Below are positions 1-8,697 of a stretch of 64,000 nt of DNA, piece after piece. A program made the position numbers and the translations under genes. Source of the stretch: Anaerobaca lacustris. GTDB lineage: Bacteria > Planctomycetota > Phycisphaerae > Sedimentisphaerales > Anaerobacaceae. The notes below the pieces were generated by a model. The model did no database searches and was not told the DNA's origin. It was given only the letters and a program-made list of their open reading frames with translations. The DNA lies in assembly GCF_030012215.1 (NCBI RefSeq), contig NZ_JASCXX010000004.1:62001-126000 (forward strand), given 5' to 3'. Position 1 is the first letter of the stretch. Each line of letters begins with the position of its first letter.

Positions 1-541
1 TCAGCGTCAGCAGCTTCTGGATCGGTTCGGGGTCCGTGCGCATCGCCATGAGGAACTCGGTCGTGCCCATCAAAAAGGTCGCAATATTCAGCGGGCCTCG
101 CGCCACGGCGAACCGAATGCGGTGGCCCGCTTCCTCGATCTGCGGTTGCAGGAGCTTGAGCCGTCGCAACACGAAGGGCAGCAGGCCATCGGTCTTTGGG
201 TCGGGCTTCTCGATGTTCGCGATATCGTCGATGGAGCGAATGATCTTGTCTGCATAGGGCAGCGCGTTCTCTTCCCAGCGGCACTTGGTTCCGAACGCCG
301 ACGGCTCGGTGCACATGCCGTACTCCGACCAGAAGCCGGGGAGGAACAGGACGTCGGGAAAGGTCCGAATCGCCTTGAGGTTCGCATCAAGCCACACACG
401 ATCGCTGCTGTAATAGTCCAGAACGGTCTGTCCCGCCCAGCCGGGTAGCCACGGGCTGTCGATGATGAAGCCGACCGGAAGCGGATCGACCACGTCACCC
501 GCCAGAACCGCCAACAACTTCTCCCACTGCTCGTTCGTCAT
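1..541 (-). CDS. Uroporphyrinogen decarboxylase (URO-D) family protein, partial
   Basis: The C-terminal part lies beyond the window edge; 180 codons are visible. The start ATG at 541 opens MTNEQWEKLLAVLAGD, and the stretch FLPGFWSEYGMCTEPSAFG is typical of the URO-D-like (MtaA/CmuA) family, where a TIM barrel acts either in heme synthesis or, in most environmental homologues, in corrinoid-dependent methyl transfer. It is the last visible gene of a leftward operon, 24 bases after an oxidoreductase gene, so a catabolic methyltransferase-like role (for example demethylation of a methylated sugar) is more plausible than heme synthesis. That role is inferred from context only. The family call is fairly secure; the substrate is unknown. 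Confidence 0.75.
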   Translation of the reverse strand, partial: MTNEQWEKLLAVLAGDVVDPLPVGFIIDSPWLPGWAGQTVLDYYSSDRVWLDANLKAIRTFPDVLFLPGFWSEYGMCTEPSAFGTKCRWEENALPYADKIIRSIDDIANIEKPDPKTDGLLPFVLRRLKLLQPQIEEAGHRIRFAVARGPLNIATFLMGTTEFLMAMRTDPEPIQKLLTL

Positions 542-565
542 CGTCTCAGGTGTCCCAAAGAAATC

Positions 566-1741
566 TCAGAATCGTTTGACCTCGACCTCCCCCCCGGCCC
601 GCTCGGCCGAGACGTAGGCGCTGTAGGTTGTCGCAATGCAGTCGGCCGCCAGAGAACTGTCGCTTTCGACGGGCTCGCCATAGGCGGCGGTGCGGTAGAA
701 CGCCTCGATCTCCTGCGGGTAGCCCGTGAACCAATCCTCGTCGGGCGAGGGGTTCGACCAGCCCTGCTTGGTGCCGATCTTCTCGACGACGTAGATGTCC
801 TTGAAATTCGCTTCCGCCGGGTTGTAGGCCTGCATCGCTGTGTTCGGATTGATGTTGCAGACCGACCGGTGGTTGTTGGCCGCGACCTCCAGCCAGTTGT
901 GGATGCCGCCGAGGATGATGTCCGACGCGAAAATCGTCGCGAGCGTATCGTCCTCGAAGACCACGTGCATCACCGAGAAATCGTCGATATCGAAATAGTC
1001 GCAGCGGATGTGTCCCTCGTCGCGGAAGTTTGGCAGGCGGGTCAGTGCGTGGGTGCGCGCGGTGACGGACTTGGGCCGGATCGGCTTGCCGTCGCGGGCC
1101 TTGCCCTCGACGCGCTTGAGATAGAGCGCCGCGGTCAGCGGATGACAGCCCTTGCCGATCATGACGCCGCCGCCGGAGTACTTCCAATAGGCATAGGTGC
1201 GGGCGTGCGAGCCGGAATGGGCCTCTTCGCCGTGAATCCAGAGGATCTGGGCGCCGGTCTTCTCGATGATCTCCCGCTCCTTCTGGATCGAGGGGGCATA
1301 GACCCAATTCTCGGCGTAGAGAATCCTGCCCTTGCTCCTGGCCTCCGCCTTGAGCATGCGTTCGACGCTGGCCAGCGCGCTCTTCCTCGCGGCCGTCTTG
1401 GAGAAGGCCTCGCCGTTGAAATCCTCCGAGCCGTCGCCGAAGAAGCCGGTCAGCGGTTTCTCCACGATCACGAACTTGTCGCGCTGGAGCGCTGCAATCG
1501 CAACGGGCTCGTGCGCCGAGGCCGTCGTACAGCAATGGACGACATCCACGTCGTCCAGGAGGGCTTCAAGACTGCCATAGGCGGCGATGTCGCGCTGCTT
1601 GGCATAGGCTTCGCCTCCTTCGAGCGCGTAGACCCCCTTGACCTCGACGTTGGTACCATAGACTTTTCGGATCGCTTCGAAGTGAAACGAGGCCGAGAAC
1701 CCGGCGCCGACGATGCCGGCGCGAACGGTCTTCTTGTTCAT
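566..1741 (-). CDS. Gfo/Idh/MocA family oxidoreductase
   Basis: 391 residues. The N-terminus has a Rossmann nucleotide-binding loop (AGIVGAGFSASFH), followed by the family EKP motif in VEKPLTGFFG and a C-terminal alpha/beta substrate domain. The family uses NAD(P) to oxidise or reduce sugars, inositols or glycosides. There is no signal peptide, so it is cytoplasmic. The start at 1741 has a strong AAGGAGAG ribosome site. An insertion around residues 95-130 (GSEDFNGEAFSK) makes it slightly longer than average. It lies 45 bases after the DUF6807 gene and 24 bases before the URO-D-like gene, in the same leftward operon. Substrate unknown. Confidence 0.9.
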   Translation of the reverse strand: MNKKTVRAGIVGAGFSASFHFEAIRKVYGTNVEVKGVYALEGGEAYAKQRDIAAYGSLEALLDDVDVVHCCTTASAHEPVAIAALQRDKFVIVEKPLTGFFGDGSEDFNGEAFSKTAARKSALASVERMLKAEARSKGRILYAENWVYAPSIQKEREIIEKTGAQILWIHGEEAHSGSHARTYAYWKYSGGGVMIGKGCHPLTAALYLKRVEGKARDGKPIRPKSVTARTHALTRLPNFRDEGHIRCDYFDIDDFSVMHVVFEDDTLATIFASDIILGGIHNWLEVAANNHRSVCNINPNTAMQAYNPAEANFKDIYVVEKIGTKQGWSNPSPDEDWFTGYPQEIEAFYRTAAYGEPVESDSSLAADCIATTYSAYVSAERAGGEVEVKRF

Positions 1742-1786
1742 GCAACTCTCCTTTTCATGGGCGCCGTGTTCATTCGTGACCGATCG

Positions 1787-2716
1787 TCAGCGGTTGACAG
1801 ACGCCGCGTACTCGGCAAACAACATCGCGATCCCGGCCTCCCTGGCATCGCCATCATGTACAACGACACGATAGCGCAGCGTCAAGGGCTGGCCCTTGGG
1901 GATCTCGGTATACTCGCCTTCGGGCCAGTACATGGGCGTGGGCGAGAAGAATCCATAGTCTCGTGTGAACCATCGGGATGGATACCAGCGATTGGTCGGG
2001 TCCTGGAAGATGGCCAGGCCTTCAGCGATCTCTTCGCGGGTGCCGCTGTAGTCGCACCAGGGCGAGGCAACGCCGAACGTGCCCTTCTCGCCGCTGTCGC
2101 CCTGGGCGTTAACCAGGATCCCGCCGGAATCGACGCTCAACTCCGGCACCATGCGGGCGGCAAAGAGCGAATGGTTCGTCCTGCCGATCCGAATATCGAC
2201 CAGCGGATCGAGCGTGATCTCAAAATCGATGAACCGCAGGTCCGACCTCGGCGCCGAAACCGTGATGGTGCGACGGTCGCGGATGACTGGGTCCTGGCCG
2301 GGCCGGCGCCAGAGGCATTCATCCACGAACGTCACAGACAGCCCCTCGGCTACGGCAACCTTCGGGCCCTGCGAAACGATCTGGCCGCGCTCGTTCGCGT
2401 CCTGCCAGTAGTTGCCGCCGTTGACCTGATCGCATCCGAAGAACAGCGAGTGATGGTGCGGCCACGGCCACGAGGTCTCGGTCGTCACCGATTTGCCCGA
2501 GGTCGGGCCGTTGACCGGCCAGAAGTATGGGTACTTCTGCAGCGAGCCGTACTTGTAGCACGTGAAGCGCTTGCCGTCCACGTCCACGACGACGCGCATG
2601 CGGTCCGCTTCGAGCCGGGCGGTAACTTGCGGAGCCTTCGCTCCGTCAGCGGCCAGAGGCGCCGCCATGACGGCAAGCAAACACGCTGCCACCAGGACTC
2701 CGCGCGATCGATTCAT
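1787..2716 (-). CDS. DUF6807 (PmoA-like) secreted protein
   Basis: 309 residues. The chosen ATG at 2716 has GGGAGA upstream and begins with a clear signal peptide (MNRSRGVLVAACLLAVMAA, cleavage near ADG). The mature part carries the family hallmarks RPYFWPVNGP-like (YPYFWPVNGPTSGKS), the HHHSLFF-type motif in WPWPHHHSLFFGCDQV, and a C-terminal YWPEGEYTEIPKGQ. Proteins of this family are often labelled methane oxygenase PmoA by homology, but that name is misleading; they are common in planctomycete sugar-utilisation loci and their activity is not established. It is the second gene of the leftward operon, 41 bases after a Tat-exported oxidoreductase, so a role with an exported sugar substrate is likely. 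Confidence 0.8.
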   Translation of the reverse strand: MNRSRGVLVAACLLAVMAAPLAADGAKAPQVTARLEADRMRVVVDVDGKRFTCYKYGSLQKYPYFWPVNGPTSGKSVTTETSWPWPHHHSLFFGCDQVNGGNYWQDANERGQIVSQGPKVAVAEGLSVTFVDECLWRRPGQDPVIRDRRTITVSAPRSDLRFIDFEITLDPLVDIRIGRTNHSLFAARMVPELSVDSGGILVNAQGDSGEKGTFGVASPWCDYSGTREEIAEGLAIFQDPTNRWYPSRWFTRDYGFFSPTPMYWPEGEYTEIPKGQPLTLRYRVVVHDGDAREAGIAMLFAEYAASVNR

Positions 2717-2757
2717 AGCATTCTCCCGTCCCATTGCGTGACGATCCCATCGACTCA

Positions 2758-4104
2758 TCAAAGAAGCCACGGACTGCGCTGCGTGCGAGCCATCATGCGG
2801 TTCGCCTCGTCATCGTTTGTAAACCGCTCGGTCGCCGGGTCCCATCGCAGCTTGCGCCCCAGACGCATCGCGATGTCCCCCAGCAGGCAGACCGCACACG
2901 AGCGGTGCGCCACCTCAACCGGAGCGATCGTCTCGGCCCGCGATCTGACGCACTCATAGAAATTGGCCTTGTGATGGTTGCTCACGTAGAGCTTCGTCTC
3001 CTCCGGTCCGATGGTCTCTTCCAGCAGCGATCTGGGGTTCGCATCGATGAACCCTCGCCGGACGTAGACCCAGCCGTCGCTGCCCTCGAAGACCACGCCC
3101 TGCTGGTTCTCCTCGTTGTCGGCGCAGATGACCTTGACCCCGTTGGCGTAGGTGTACTCGATGTGGAACCGGCCGTGCACGTCCCACAGGCCGTCTGCGG
3201 GGAACTCGGCCCGTCCTTCGATCTCGACCGGCCCGGTGTGCTCGGTTCCCATGCCCCACTGGGCGATGTCGTTGTGATGACTGCCCCATCCGGTTATCAT
3301 GCCGGCGCTGTAGTCGCTGATGCGCAGCCAGCCCGGTCGGTCGCTGATCTTCTCGGGATGGACGCGCTTCTCGGTATACGGCGCCCACGGGGCCGGCCCG
3401 AGCCACATGTCGTAATCGAGCCACTCGGGCACGGGCATGACCGGCTGCGGCTCGCAACCGGGATCGATTCCAAAACCAACCTTGATCGTGTGCAGCTTGC
3501 CGACACGGCCGTTGCGGACCAGCTCGCACGCCTTGCGGAACCGGGTATCGGACCGCTGCTGACTTCCGATCTGGAAGATCCGTCCGCACCGCTGGACGGT
3601 ATCGCTCACCACCCGCCCCTCCTCTAGCGTCAGAGACAGGGGCTTCTGCAGGAAGATGTCCTTGCCCGCCCGGGCCGCCTCGATCGTGGGGATGGCGTGC
3701 CAGTGGTCCGGCGTGGCGATCTGCACCGCGTCGATGTCGTCGCGGGCCAGCAGCTCGCGAAAGTCCGCGTAGGCGGCGCAGCCCTGCTGCTGATATCGCG
3801 CCTCGACGAGTGTCTTGGCATTCTCGACCCGGCGGGAATCCACATCGCAGACCGCCACGACCTGCACCCCGGCGATCCCGAGGGCCTCCCGCATATCGTC
3901 TGTGCCCATGCGTCCGACGCCGATGCAGCCGACCGCGATCCGCTCGCTCGGAGCGGAGGCGCCGAAGAGGCGGCGAGGGACGATCGTCGGCAGCGCCAGG
4001 CTGGCGCCCAGAATGGCCGAACCCCTGAGGAAGCCTCGCCTCGACAGACTCGGATGGCTGTGCGGGGCATGGTCTTGGGCGTGTTCGGGCATGTCATTCT
4101 TCAT
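2758..4104 (-). CDS. Tat-exported Gfo/Idh/MocA oxidoreductase
   Basis: 448 residues, with a Tat signal (SLSRRGFLRGSAILGASLAL, residues 20-39) that predicts periplasmic export of a folded, cofactor-loaded enzyme. The Rossmann loop reads VGCIGVGRMG. The usual EKP motif is QKP here (FLQKPLSLT), which is common in exported members. The C-terminal domain contains GWGSHHNDIAQWGMG, typical of this subgroup. The start at 4104 has a GAGGAG site, and a TTGACA-17-TAAGCT promoter lies just upstream, so this is the first gene of the leftward operon. Likely an NAD-dependent glycoside oxidoreductase; substrate unknown. Confidence 0.9.
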   Translation of the reverse strand: MKNDMPEHAQDHAPHSHPSLSRRGFLRGSAILGASLALPTIVPRRLFGASAPSERIAVGCIGVGRMGTDDMREALGIAGVQVVAVCDVDSRRVENAKTLVEARYQQQGCAAYADFRELLARDDIDAVQIATPDHWHAIPTIEAARAGKDIFLQKPLSLTLEEGRVVSDTVQRCGRIFQIGSQQRSDTRFRKACELVRNGRVGKLHTIKVGFGIDPGCEPQPVMPVPEWLDYDMWLGPAPWAPYTEKRVHPEKISDRPGWLRISDYSAGMITGWGSHHNDIAQWGMGTEHTGPVEIEGRAEFPADGLWDVHGRFHIEYTYANGVKVICADNEENQQGVVFEGSDGWVYVRRGFIDANPRSLLEETIGPEETKLYVSNHHKANFYECVRSRAETIAPVEVAHRSCAVCLLGDIAMRLGRKLRWDPATERFTNDDEANRMMARTQRSPWLL

Positions 4105-4152
4105 GATAAGCTCCTCGAAATGAGCCGGGCCGCATCGGTCAAAAGACGTCCG

Positions 4153-4181
4153 AGCTTACCATGAGGCAGCCCCCCTGTCAA
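4153..4181 (-). promoter_or_regulatory. Sigma70-type promoter of the leftward sugar operon
   Basis: On the minus strand TTGACA (4181-4176), a 17-base spacer and TAAGCT (4158-4153). It lies about 48 bases upstream of the Tat-oxidoreductase start at 4104 and is well placed to drive the operon 4104->1. Sequence match only. Confidence 0.6.
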
Positions 4182-4340
4182 CGCCGCCTTGCAGGTCGTG
4201 CATCCTCGCACGTCGCCCCACGGCAAGGGAGTTTTTCCCCTGAATCTCCGTCGCCGTTTGTGGTATGATATCGGCGGTTCGGGCCATGCCGTGTCCCGCT
4301 CCGGTCAGTGAAGATGCCGCCTTTTTTGGAGAGTATGTCG

Positions 4341-5186
4341 ATGAAGTCCACATGCAGCAGAAGAGAACTCCTGCAAATCGCATCGGTAGGAGCGGCCGCC
4401 TCGCTGGCGGGGGTCCCTGGTTTACAGGCCCGTACCGCTCAAGCCGCCGCCAAGAAGCCGAAATTCCATCTGGGCATGGCCTCATATACCCTTCGCAAGT
4501 TCGACCTGGACCAGGCCCTGAAGATGACCAGGCGGGTCGGCCTGACGCACATCGCGTTGAAGGACTTCCATCTGGCGATGGACAGCAGCCCCGAACAGAT
4601 CCGGGAGGTCGCCGCGAAGGCCAAAGACGCGGGTCTTACGCTCTACGGCTGCGGCGTGGTCTACATGCGGAACGAGGCCCAGGTCCACCAGGCGTTCGAC
4701 TATGCGAAGACCGCCGGCATGAAGACCATCATCGGCGTGCCCAACCACGACCTGCTGCCGCTCGTGAATCGAAAGGTCAGGGAATACGATATCAAGGTCG
4801 CCATCCACAATCACGGCCCCGGCGACAAGGTGTATCCGCTGCCCGCGACCGCCTATGAGAGGGTCAAAGACCTCGACAAACGAATCGGCCTGTGCAACGA
4901 CATCGGCCACACCATGCGCTCGGGTGTGGACCCGTCGGAGTCGGCCCGCAAGTATGCCGACCGGCTTCTGGACGTTCACATCAAGGACGTCACGGCGGCC
5001 GAGGCCAAGGGAAGCACCTGCGAAATCGGTCGCGGCGTGATCGATGTCCCGAAATTCATCCGCACACTGGTCGAGATCGACTACGCCGGAATCGTCTCTT
5101 TCGAATACGAGAAGGACGAGAACGATCCGATGCCGGGTCTGGCCGAGTCGGTGGGTTACGTTCGCGGAGTCATGGCCTCGATCTGA
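4341..5186 (+). CDS. Tat-exported sugar phosphate isomerase/epimerase (TIM barrel)
   Basis: 281 residues. The chosen ATG at 4341 has GGAGAG seven bases upstream and opens a Tat-like signal (CSRRELLQIASVGAAASLAG); a longer frame from a GTG at 4308 has no ribosome site. The mature part is an AP-endonuclease-2-like TIM barrel: LGMASYTLRKFDLDQAL at the start, IHNHGPGD as a probable metal-binding strand, then DIGHTMR and LDVHIKDV. Family members epimerise or isomerise keto-sugars, usually with a divalent metal. It diverges from the leftward Gfo/Idh/MocA operon and is a natural partner for it. The substrate cannot be read. Confidence 0.85.
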   Translation: MKSTCSRRELLQIASVGAAASLAGVPGLQARTAQAAAKKPKFHLGMASYTLRKFDLDQALKMTRRVGLTHIALKDFHLAMDSSPEQIREVAAKAKDAGLTLYGCGVVYMRNEAQVHQAFDYAKTAGMKTIIGVPNHDLLPLVNRKVREYDIKVAIHNHGPGDKVYPLPATAYERVKDLDKRIGLCNDIGHTMRSGVDPSESARKYADRLLDVHIKDVTAAEAKGSTCEIGRGVIDVPKFIRTLVEIDYAGIVSFEYEKDENDPMPGLAESVGYVRGVMASI

Positions 5187-5253
5187 CGACGCTGGCAGTC
5201 CGATTCCACGGACACGACCTCGGACGCGATGGGATCACAGGAGGTGACCCTTC

Positions 5254-6696
5254 ATGCCATACAACATACGGATCGTCAGCACGTATCCGCCGCGTCGATG
5301 CGGAATCGGCACCTTCTCGCGCGATCTGGCGACGGCGCTGGCGCATTTCACGGCCGAGGTCGGCCACATCCGCATCGCCGCCATCGACAACGGACATGGG
5401 CCTTACGACATCCCCGTCGATCTGGTCATCGACCAGTACCGACCCAAGTCCTGGCACGATACGATCGTTCACATCTGCACGCGAGCGGCCGAGGCCCGCA
5501 ACCCGACCGTGGTGATCCTGCAACATGAATTCGGACTCGACCCCGACGCCAAGGGAAACGATGCGCAGGGCGCCAACTTCGTCGAGATGGCCAAGGCCTT
5601 TCGTGATCGGGGACTGGACACGCTGGTGTATCTCCATACCGTCCTCGACGAGCCGGACGCCCACCAGAGGCGGATCATCCAGGACCTGGCCAAATACAGC
5701 GACGGCCTGATCGTCACCACCGAAAGCGCGATCCAGATTCTCGAGTCCACGACCTATGGGATCGCCCACGAGAAGCTCAAGCACATCGATCACGGCATTC
5801 GCATGCAGAACCCCTCCCAGTTCAACCGCCTGTCGATCAAGCAGGAATATGGACTGGAGGACCGCTTTCTGATCACCACATTGGGGCTACTCTCCCCGGA
5901 CAAGGGCGTGCAGTACGGAATCCGCGCCTATGGCCGCTTCCTCCACGAGTCATGTACCGACGCGCAGCGAAAGCAGATGGTCTACCTCATCGCAGGCCAG
6001 TCTCATCCGGAATTCGTCAAGGCCGAAGGCGGTGAACTGCACCGGCAGTTCGTAGCGACGATCGAGAAGGCCCTGGACGAAGCACAGGTGACGTGGTGCC
6101 GGACCAAGGAACTGGGCAGCGCCGGTTTCGCGGACTACGACGTCATCTTTCTCGACTCCTTCCTCGACGAGAACACGCTGCTGCGGCTCTACGGCGCCAC
6201 GAACGTCATGCTGCTGCCCTATCTGAACACGCAGCAGATTTCCAGCGGCATCCTGGCCGACACGCTGGGTTCGGGCCGCATCGCGGTGACGACGAAGTTC
6301 CGCTACGCCAGGGAGCTGATCCACTCGAACAAGAAGTGTCCCGAAGGCCTGATCATCGGCCGCTACTCACGAGGCATCCTTGTCGATCCGGGCGAACCGG
6401 CCGTCGAGCAGATCGCCCAGGCGCTCGACTACCTGGTGTTCAGCGAAAAGAAGCGATTCATGATGGAACGCCAAGCCCATCAGAGAGGCTATCAGATGCG
6501 ATGGAACAACAGCGCCTGGGCCCTGCTGCAATACGTCGACTTCATCAAGGACCAGAAAGAGATCGTCACCGGTCGAGGCCTCAAGTTCACCCGCGAGAAG
6601 CCGTCGAAGCTGGACGTGCACAAGTACCGACGCATTCACGTAACGACCACCGTGGACGCCATCACACAGGAACTCAAGACCGGCAAGCCGTCGTAA
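5254..6696 (+). CDS. GT4-type glycosyltransferase
   Basis: 480 residues, start supported by GGAGGTGA. The N-terminal Rossmann domain begins IRIVSTYPPRRCGIGTFSRD (acceptor side) and contains LQHEFGLD. The C-terminal GT-B donor domain includes TLGLLSPDKGVQYGIRAYG and LPYLNTQQISSGILADTLGS; the usual EX7E glutamate region is Q-rich here, as in a known GT4 subgroup. No membrane segments are seen, so it is cytoplasmic and probably transfers a sugar from a nucleotide-sugar donor. It sits 67 bases after the TIM-barrel gene on the same strand but need not share its pathway. Donor and acceptor unknown. Confidence 0.85.
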   Translation: MPYNIRIVSTYPPRRCGIGTFSRDLATALAHFTAEVGHIRIAAIDNGHGPYDIPVDLVIDQYRPKSWHDTIVHICTRAAEARNPTVVILQHEFGLDPDAKGNDAQGANFVEMAKAFRDRGLDTLVYLHTVLDEPDAHQRRIIQDLAKYSDGLIVTTESAIQILESTTYGIAHEKLKHIDHGIRMQNPSQFNRLSIKQEYGLEDRFLITTLGLLSPDKGVQYGIRAYGRFLHESCTDAQRKQMVYLIAGQSHPEFVKAEGGELHRQFVATIEKALDEAQVTWCRTKELGSAGFADYDVIFLDSFLDENTLLRLYGATNVMLLPYLNTQQISSGILADTLGSGRIAVTTKFRYARELIHSNKKCPEGLIIGRYSRGILVDPGEPAVEQIAQALDYLVFSEKKRFMMERQAHQRGYQMRWNNSAWALLQYVDFIKDQKEIVTGRGLKFTREKPSKLDVHKYRRIHVTTTVDAITQELKTGKPS

Positions 6697-6765
6697 GGCA
6701 AGAGCCATCCCCAAGCCTCGCTCGAGGCTGCCACACGAGCAACGGGCTGGTTTCGCGAACTTGTC

Positions 6766-7800
6766 TTACAGCTTGACGAGCTTCCCTGTGCGGGCCGATT
6801 CGTAAACCGCGAGAATCACCGCGACCGCCTTTCGGGCCTCGGGGCCGTCGATCCAGAACTCCTCGCCGCTTTCGAGCGCATCAAGGAACGCTCTGAAATT
6901 TCTCGTGTGATTCTCATAACTGATCGCCGCCGGATCGGAGACCCCGCCGCCCCCATCGATCTTCATGAACTGCTTGCGGACCTCGATATCGTCCGGCTGC
7001 TTGTCGGCGAACTCCCACAGTGTGATGCTGTTCTCGACGTTGATCGCGGTACCCTTGGTCCCGGTGATCTCGAAGCGACGGTACTGGCCCGGAAACGACG
7101 ACGTCGTCCCGTAGATGATGCCCAGCGCGCCGGTCGAGTAACGAAGGACCGCCGTCGCCGTGTCCTCGGCCTCCATTTTGTGGCCGAGCGTCGCGGTAAA
7201 CGCCTGCACTGACTCGATGGGCGGCATCAGATCGCACAGCATGTCGATCATGTGGATCGACTGGTTCATCAGCGCCCCGCCGCCGTCGAGCTTCCAGGTC
7301 CCATGCCAGGAATCCTTGTAATACTCGTCGGTCCGCCACCAGGGGACATAGACGCCCGCGTAGGTGATGGTTCCGAACCGCCCCGATTGGATCGCGTCGC
7401 GCAGTGGAAGCATGAGATTGTTGAAGCGATAGGGGAAGATCCCACCGAGACGCGTCCCGGCCTTCTCATGGGCCGCAACCATTGCGTCGATACGATCCAG
7501 CGTGATCTCCAGTGGCTTCTCGCACAGCACGTGCTTGCCCGCCTGCGCCGCTGCGATCGTCGGCTCCATGTGCAGACCGCTCGGTGTCGCGATGGTGACG
7601 ATGTCCACGTCCTCGCTCTTGACCATGTCGTCATAGTTGTCGAACGCCTTGGCGCCGTACTTGTCCGCCAGCGCCTTGGCCCGGTCGAAGACCTTGTCGC
7701 AACAGGCGGTGAACTTCGCATTCGGAATGTCGCCGATGGCCCTGGCATGAAAATCGGCGATCAAGCCCGATCCCACGATCCCAAAATTCCATGTCTTCAT
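6766..7800 (-). CDS. Gfo/Idh/MocA family oxidoreductase
   Basis: 344 residues, no signal peptide. Rossmann loop NFGIVGSGLIADFHARA, a CDK acidic turn after beta-2, the EKP motif in LCEKPLEITLDRI, then the C-terminal domain with GGGALMNQSIHMIDML, the strand that usually supplies the catalytic or substrate-binding histidines. The overall pattern is that of myo-inositol / glucose-fructose type dehydrogenases. It is the third gene of the leftward cassette (enolase superfamily -> TIM barrel -> this gene), 24 bases after the TIM-barrel gene, so it probably acts on the same carbohydrate. Convergent with the GT4 gene. Confidence 0.9.
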   Translation of the reverse strand: MKTWNFGIVGSGLIADFHARAIGDIPNAKFTACCDKVFDRAKALADKYGAKAFDNYDDMVKSEDVDIVTIATPSGLHMEPTIAAAQAGKHVLCEKPLEITLDRIDAMVAAHEKAGTRLGGIFPYRFNNLMLPLRDAIQSGRFGTITYAGVYVPWWRTDEYYKDSWHGTWKLDGGGALMNQSIHMIDMLCDLMPPIESVQAFTATLGHKMEAEDTATAVLRYSTGALGIIYGTTSSFPGQYRRFEITGTKGTAINVENSITLWEFADKQPDDIEVRKQFMKIDGGGGVSDPAAISYENHTRNFRAFLDALESGEEFWIDGPEARKAVAVILAVYESARTGKLVKL

Positions 7801-7824
7801 CGAAATCTCCTCTGGTGCAAGGAA

Positions 7825-8661
7825 TCAGTCACACGCCAGACCCACTTGGTCGGCCAGCTTGCGGACGGCGGCGATGGCCTTGGCGAACAGCTCCGGCCCG
7901 GTCGAGCCGCCGAACTGCCCACCCGTCTTGAGGTGAGGCTCCATCGTCATGCAGCCGTCGTAGTTCATCGCCACCAGCTCGGCGAGCAGCTCCTTGATCT
8001 GCCCGTCGCCCTGCCCCGGCAGACTACCGACGTCGGGCGCGCCGAGCTTCCAGTCCTTGATGTGAATGTGCACCACGTAGGGCTTCATCACGGGCCAGCA
8101 GACCTCGACGTTGTTGGTGATCTTCTCGCCCCAGACGAAATTGGCGGGGTCGTAAGCCAGCCGCAGCCGGTCGGACCCGACGGCCTCGACCAGATCGGCG
8201 CAGTTCTCGGCGGTGTGGCCGTAGATATGGGCCTCGTTCTCATGCACCATCGTCACGTCGGTGCCTTCGACCACCTGTACCTTGGCCGCCATGCGCTCCA
8301 GCACCTGATCGCGATAGTCGTCGATGTTCTTGCCCTCGGGCGCGTAGTAACTGAACATCCGAATGAACGGCGTCTCGAAGAACTGCGCCAGATCGACGGC
8401 ATGCTTGAACTTGTCGAGGTGCGGCTCGAATGGCTCATCCAGGCGAACTTTGCCGATCGGCGAGCCGATCGCGCTGACCTTCAGCCCGCGATCGCAGATC
8501 ATCTTGCGGGCCTCGTCCAGCTCCGACCGGTTCAGGTCCATGATGTTCTTGCGATTGACGAACCGCGGCTCGATATAGCCGACCCGCTCTTTCGCCAGGA
8601 ACTCTACCTGCGAACGGAAATCTTCCGTCACTTCATCAGCAAAGGCACTCAGTTTGGCCAT
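7825..8661 (-). CDS. Sugar phosphate isomerase/epimerase (TIM barrel)
   Basis: 278 residues, cytoplasmic. AP-endonuclease-2-like TIM barrel beginning KLSAFADEVTEDFRSQVEFL. Candidate metal ligands are in HENEAHIYG (Glu/His), LAYDPANFVW (Asp), VHIHIKDW (His) and the late MTMEPHLK (Glu), matching the E-D/H-H-E order of the family. It sits between the enolase-superfamily gene (37 bases upstream) and a Gfo/Idh/MocA gene (24 bases downstream), a typical keto-sugar handling trio. Family certain; substrate unknown. Confidence 0.88.
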   Translation of the reverse strand: MAKLSAFADEVTEDFRSQVEFLAKERVGYIEPRFVNRKNIMDLNRSELDEARKMICDRGLKVSAIGSPIGKVRLDEPFEPHLDKFKHAVDLAQFFETPFIRMFSYYAPEGKNIDDYRDQVLERMAAKVQVVEGTDVTMVHENEAHIYGHTAENCADLVEAVGSDRLRLAYDPANFVWGEKITNNVEVCWPVMKPYVVHIHIKDWKLGAPDVGSLPGQGDGQIKELLAELVAMNYDGCMTMEPHLKTGGQFGGSTGPELFAKAIAAVRKLADQVGLACD

Positions 8662-8697
8662 GTTCAGCTACTCCCACATTCGTTTCAGAGACTTCTG

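Noticed and set aside
869-2959. A 696-codon plus-strand frame across two leftward genes
   Set aside because: It spans the Gfo/Idh/MocA and DUF6807 genes and the space between them. No domain is recognisable and the opposite strand has clear families.
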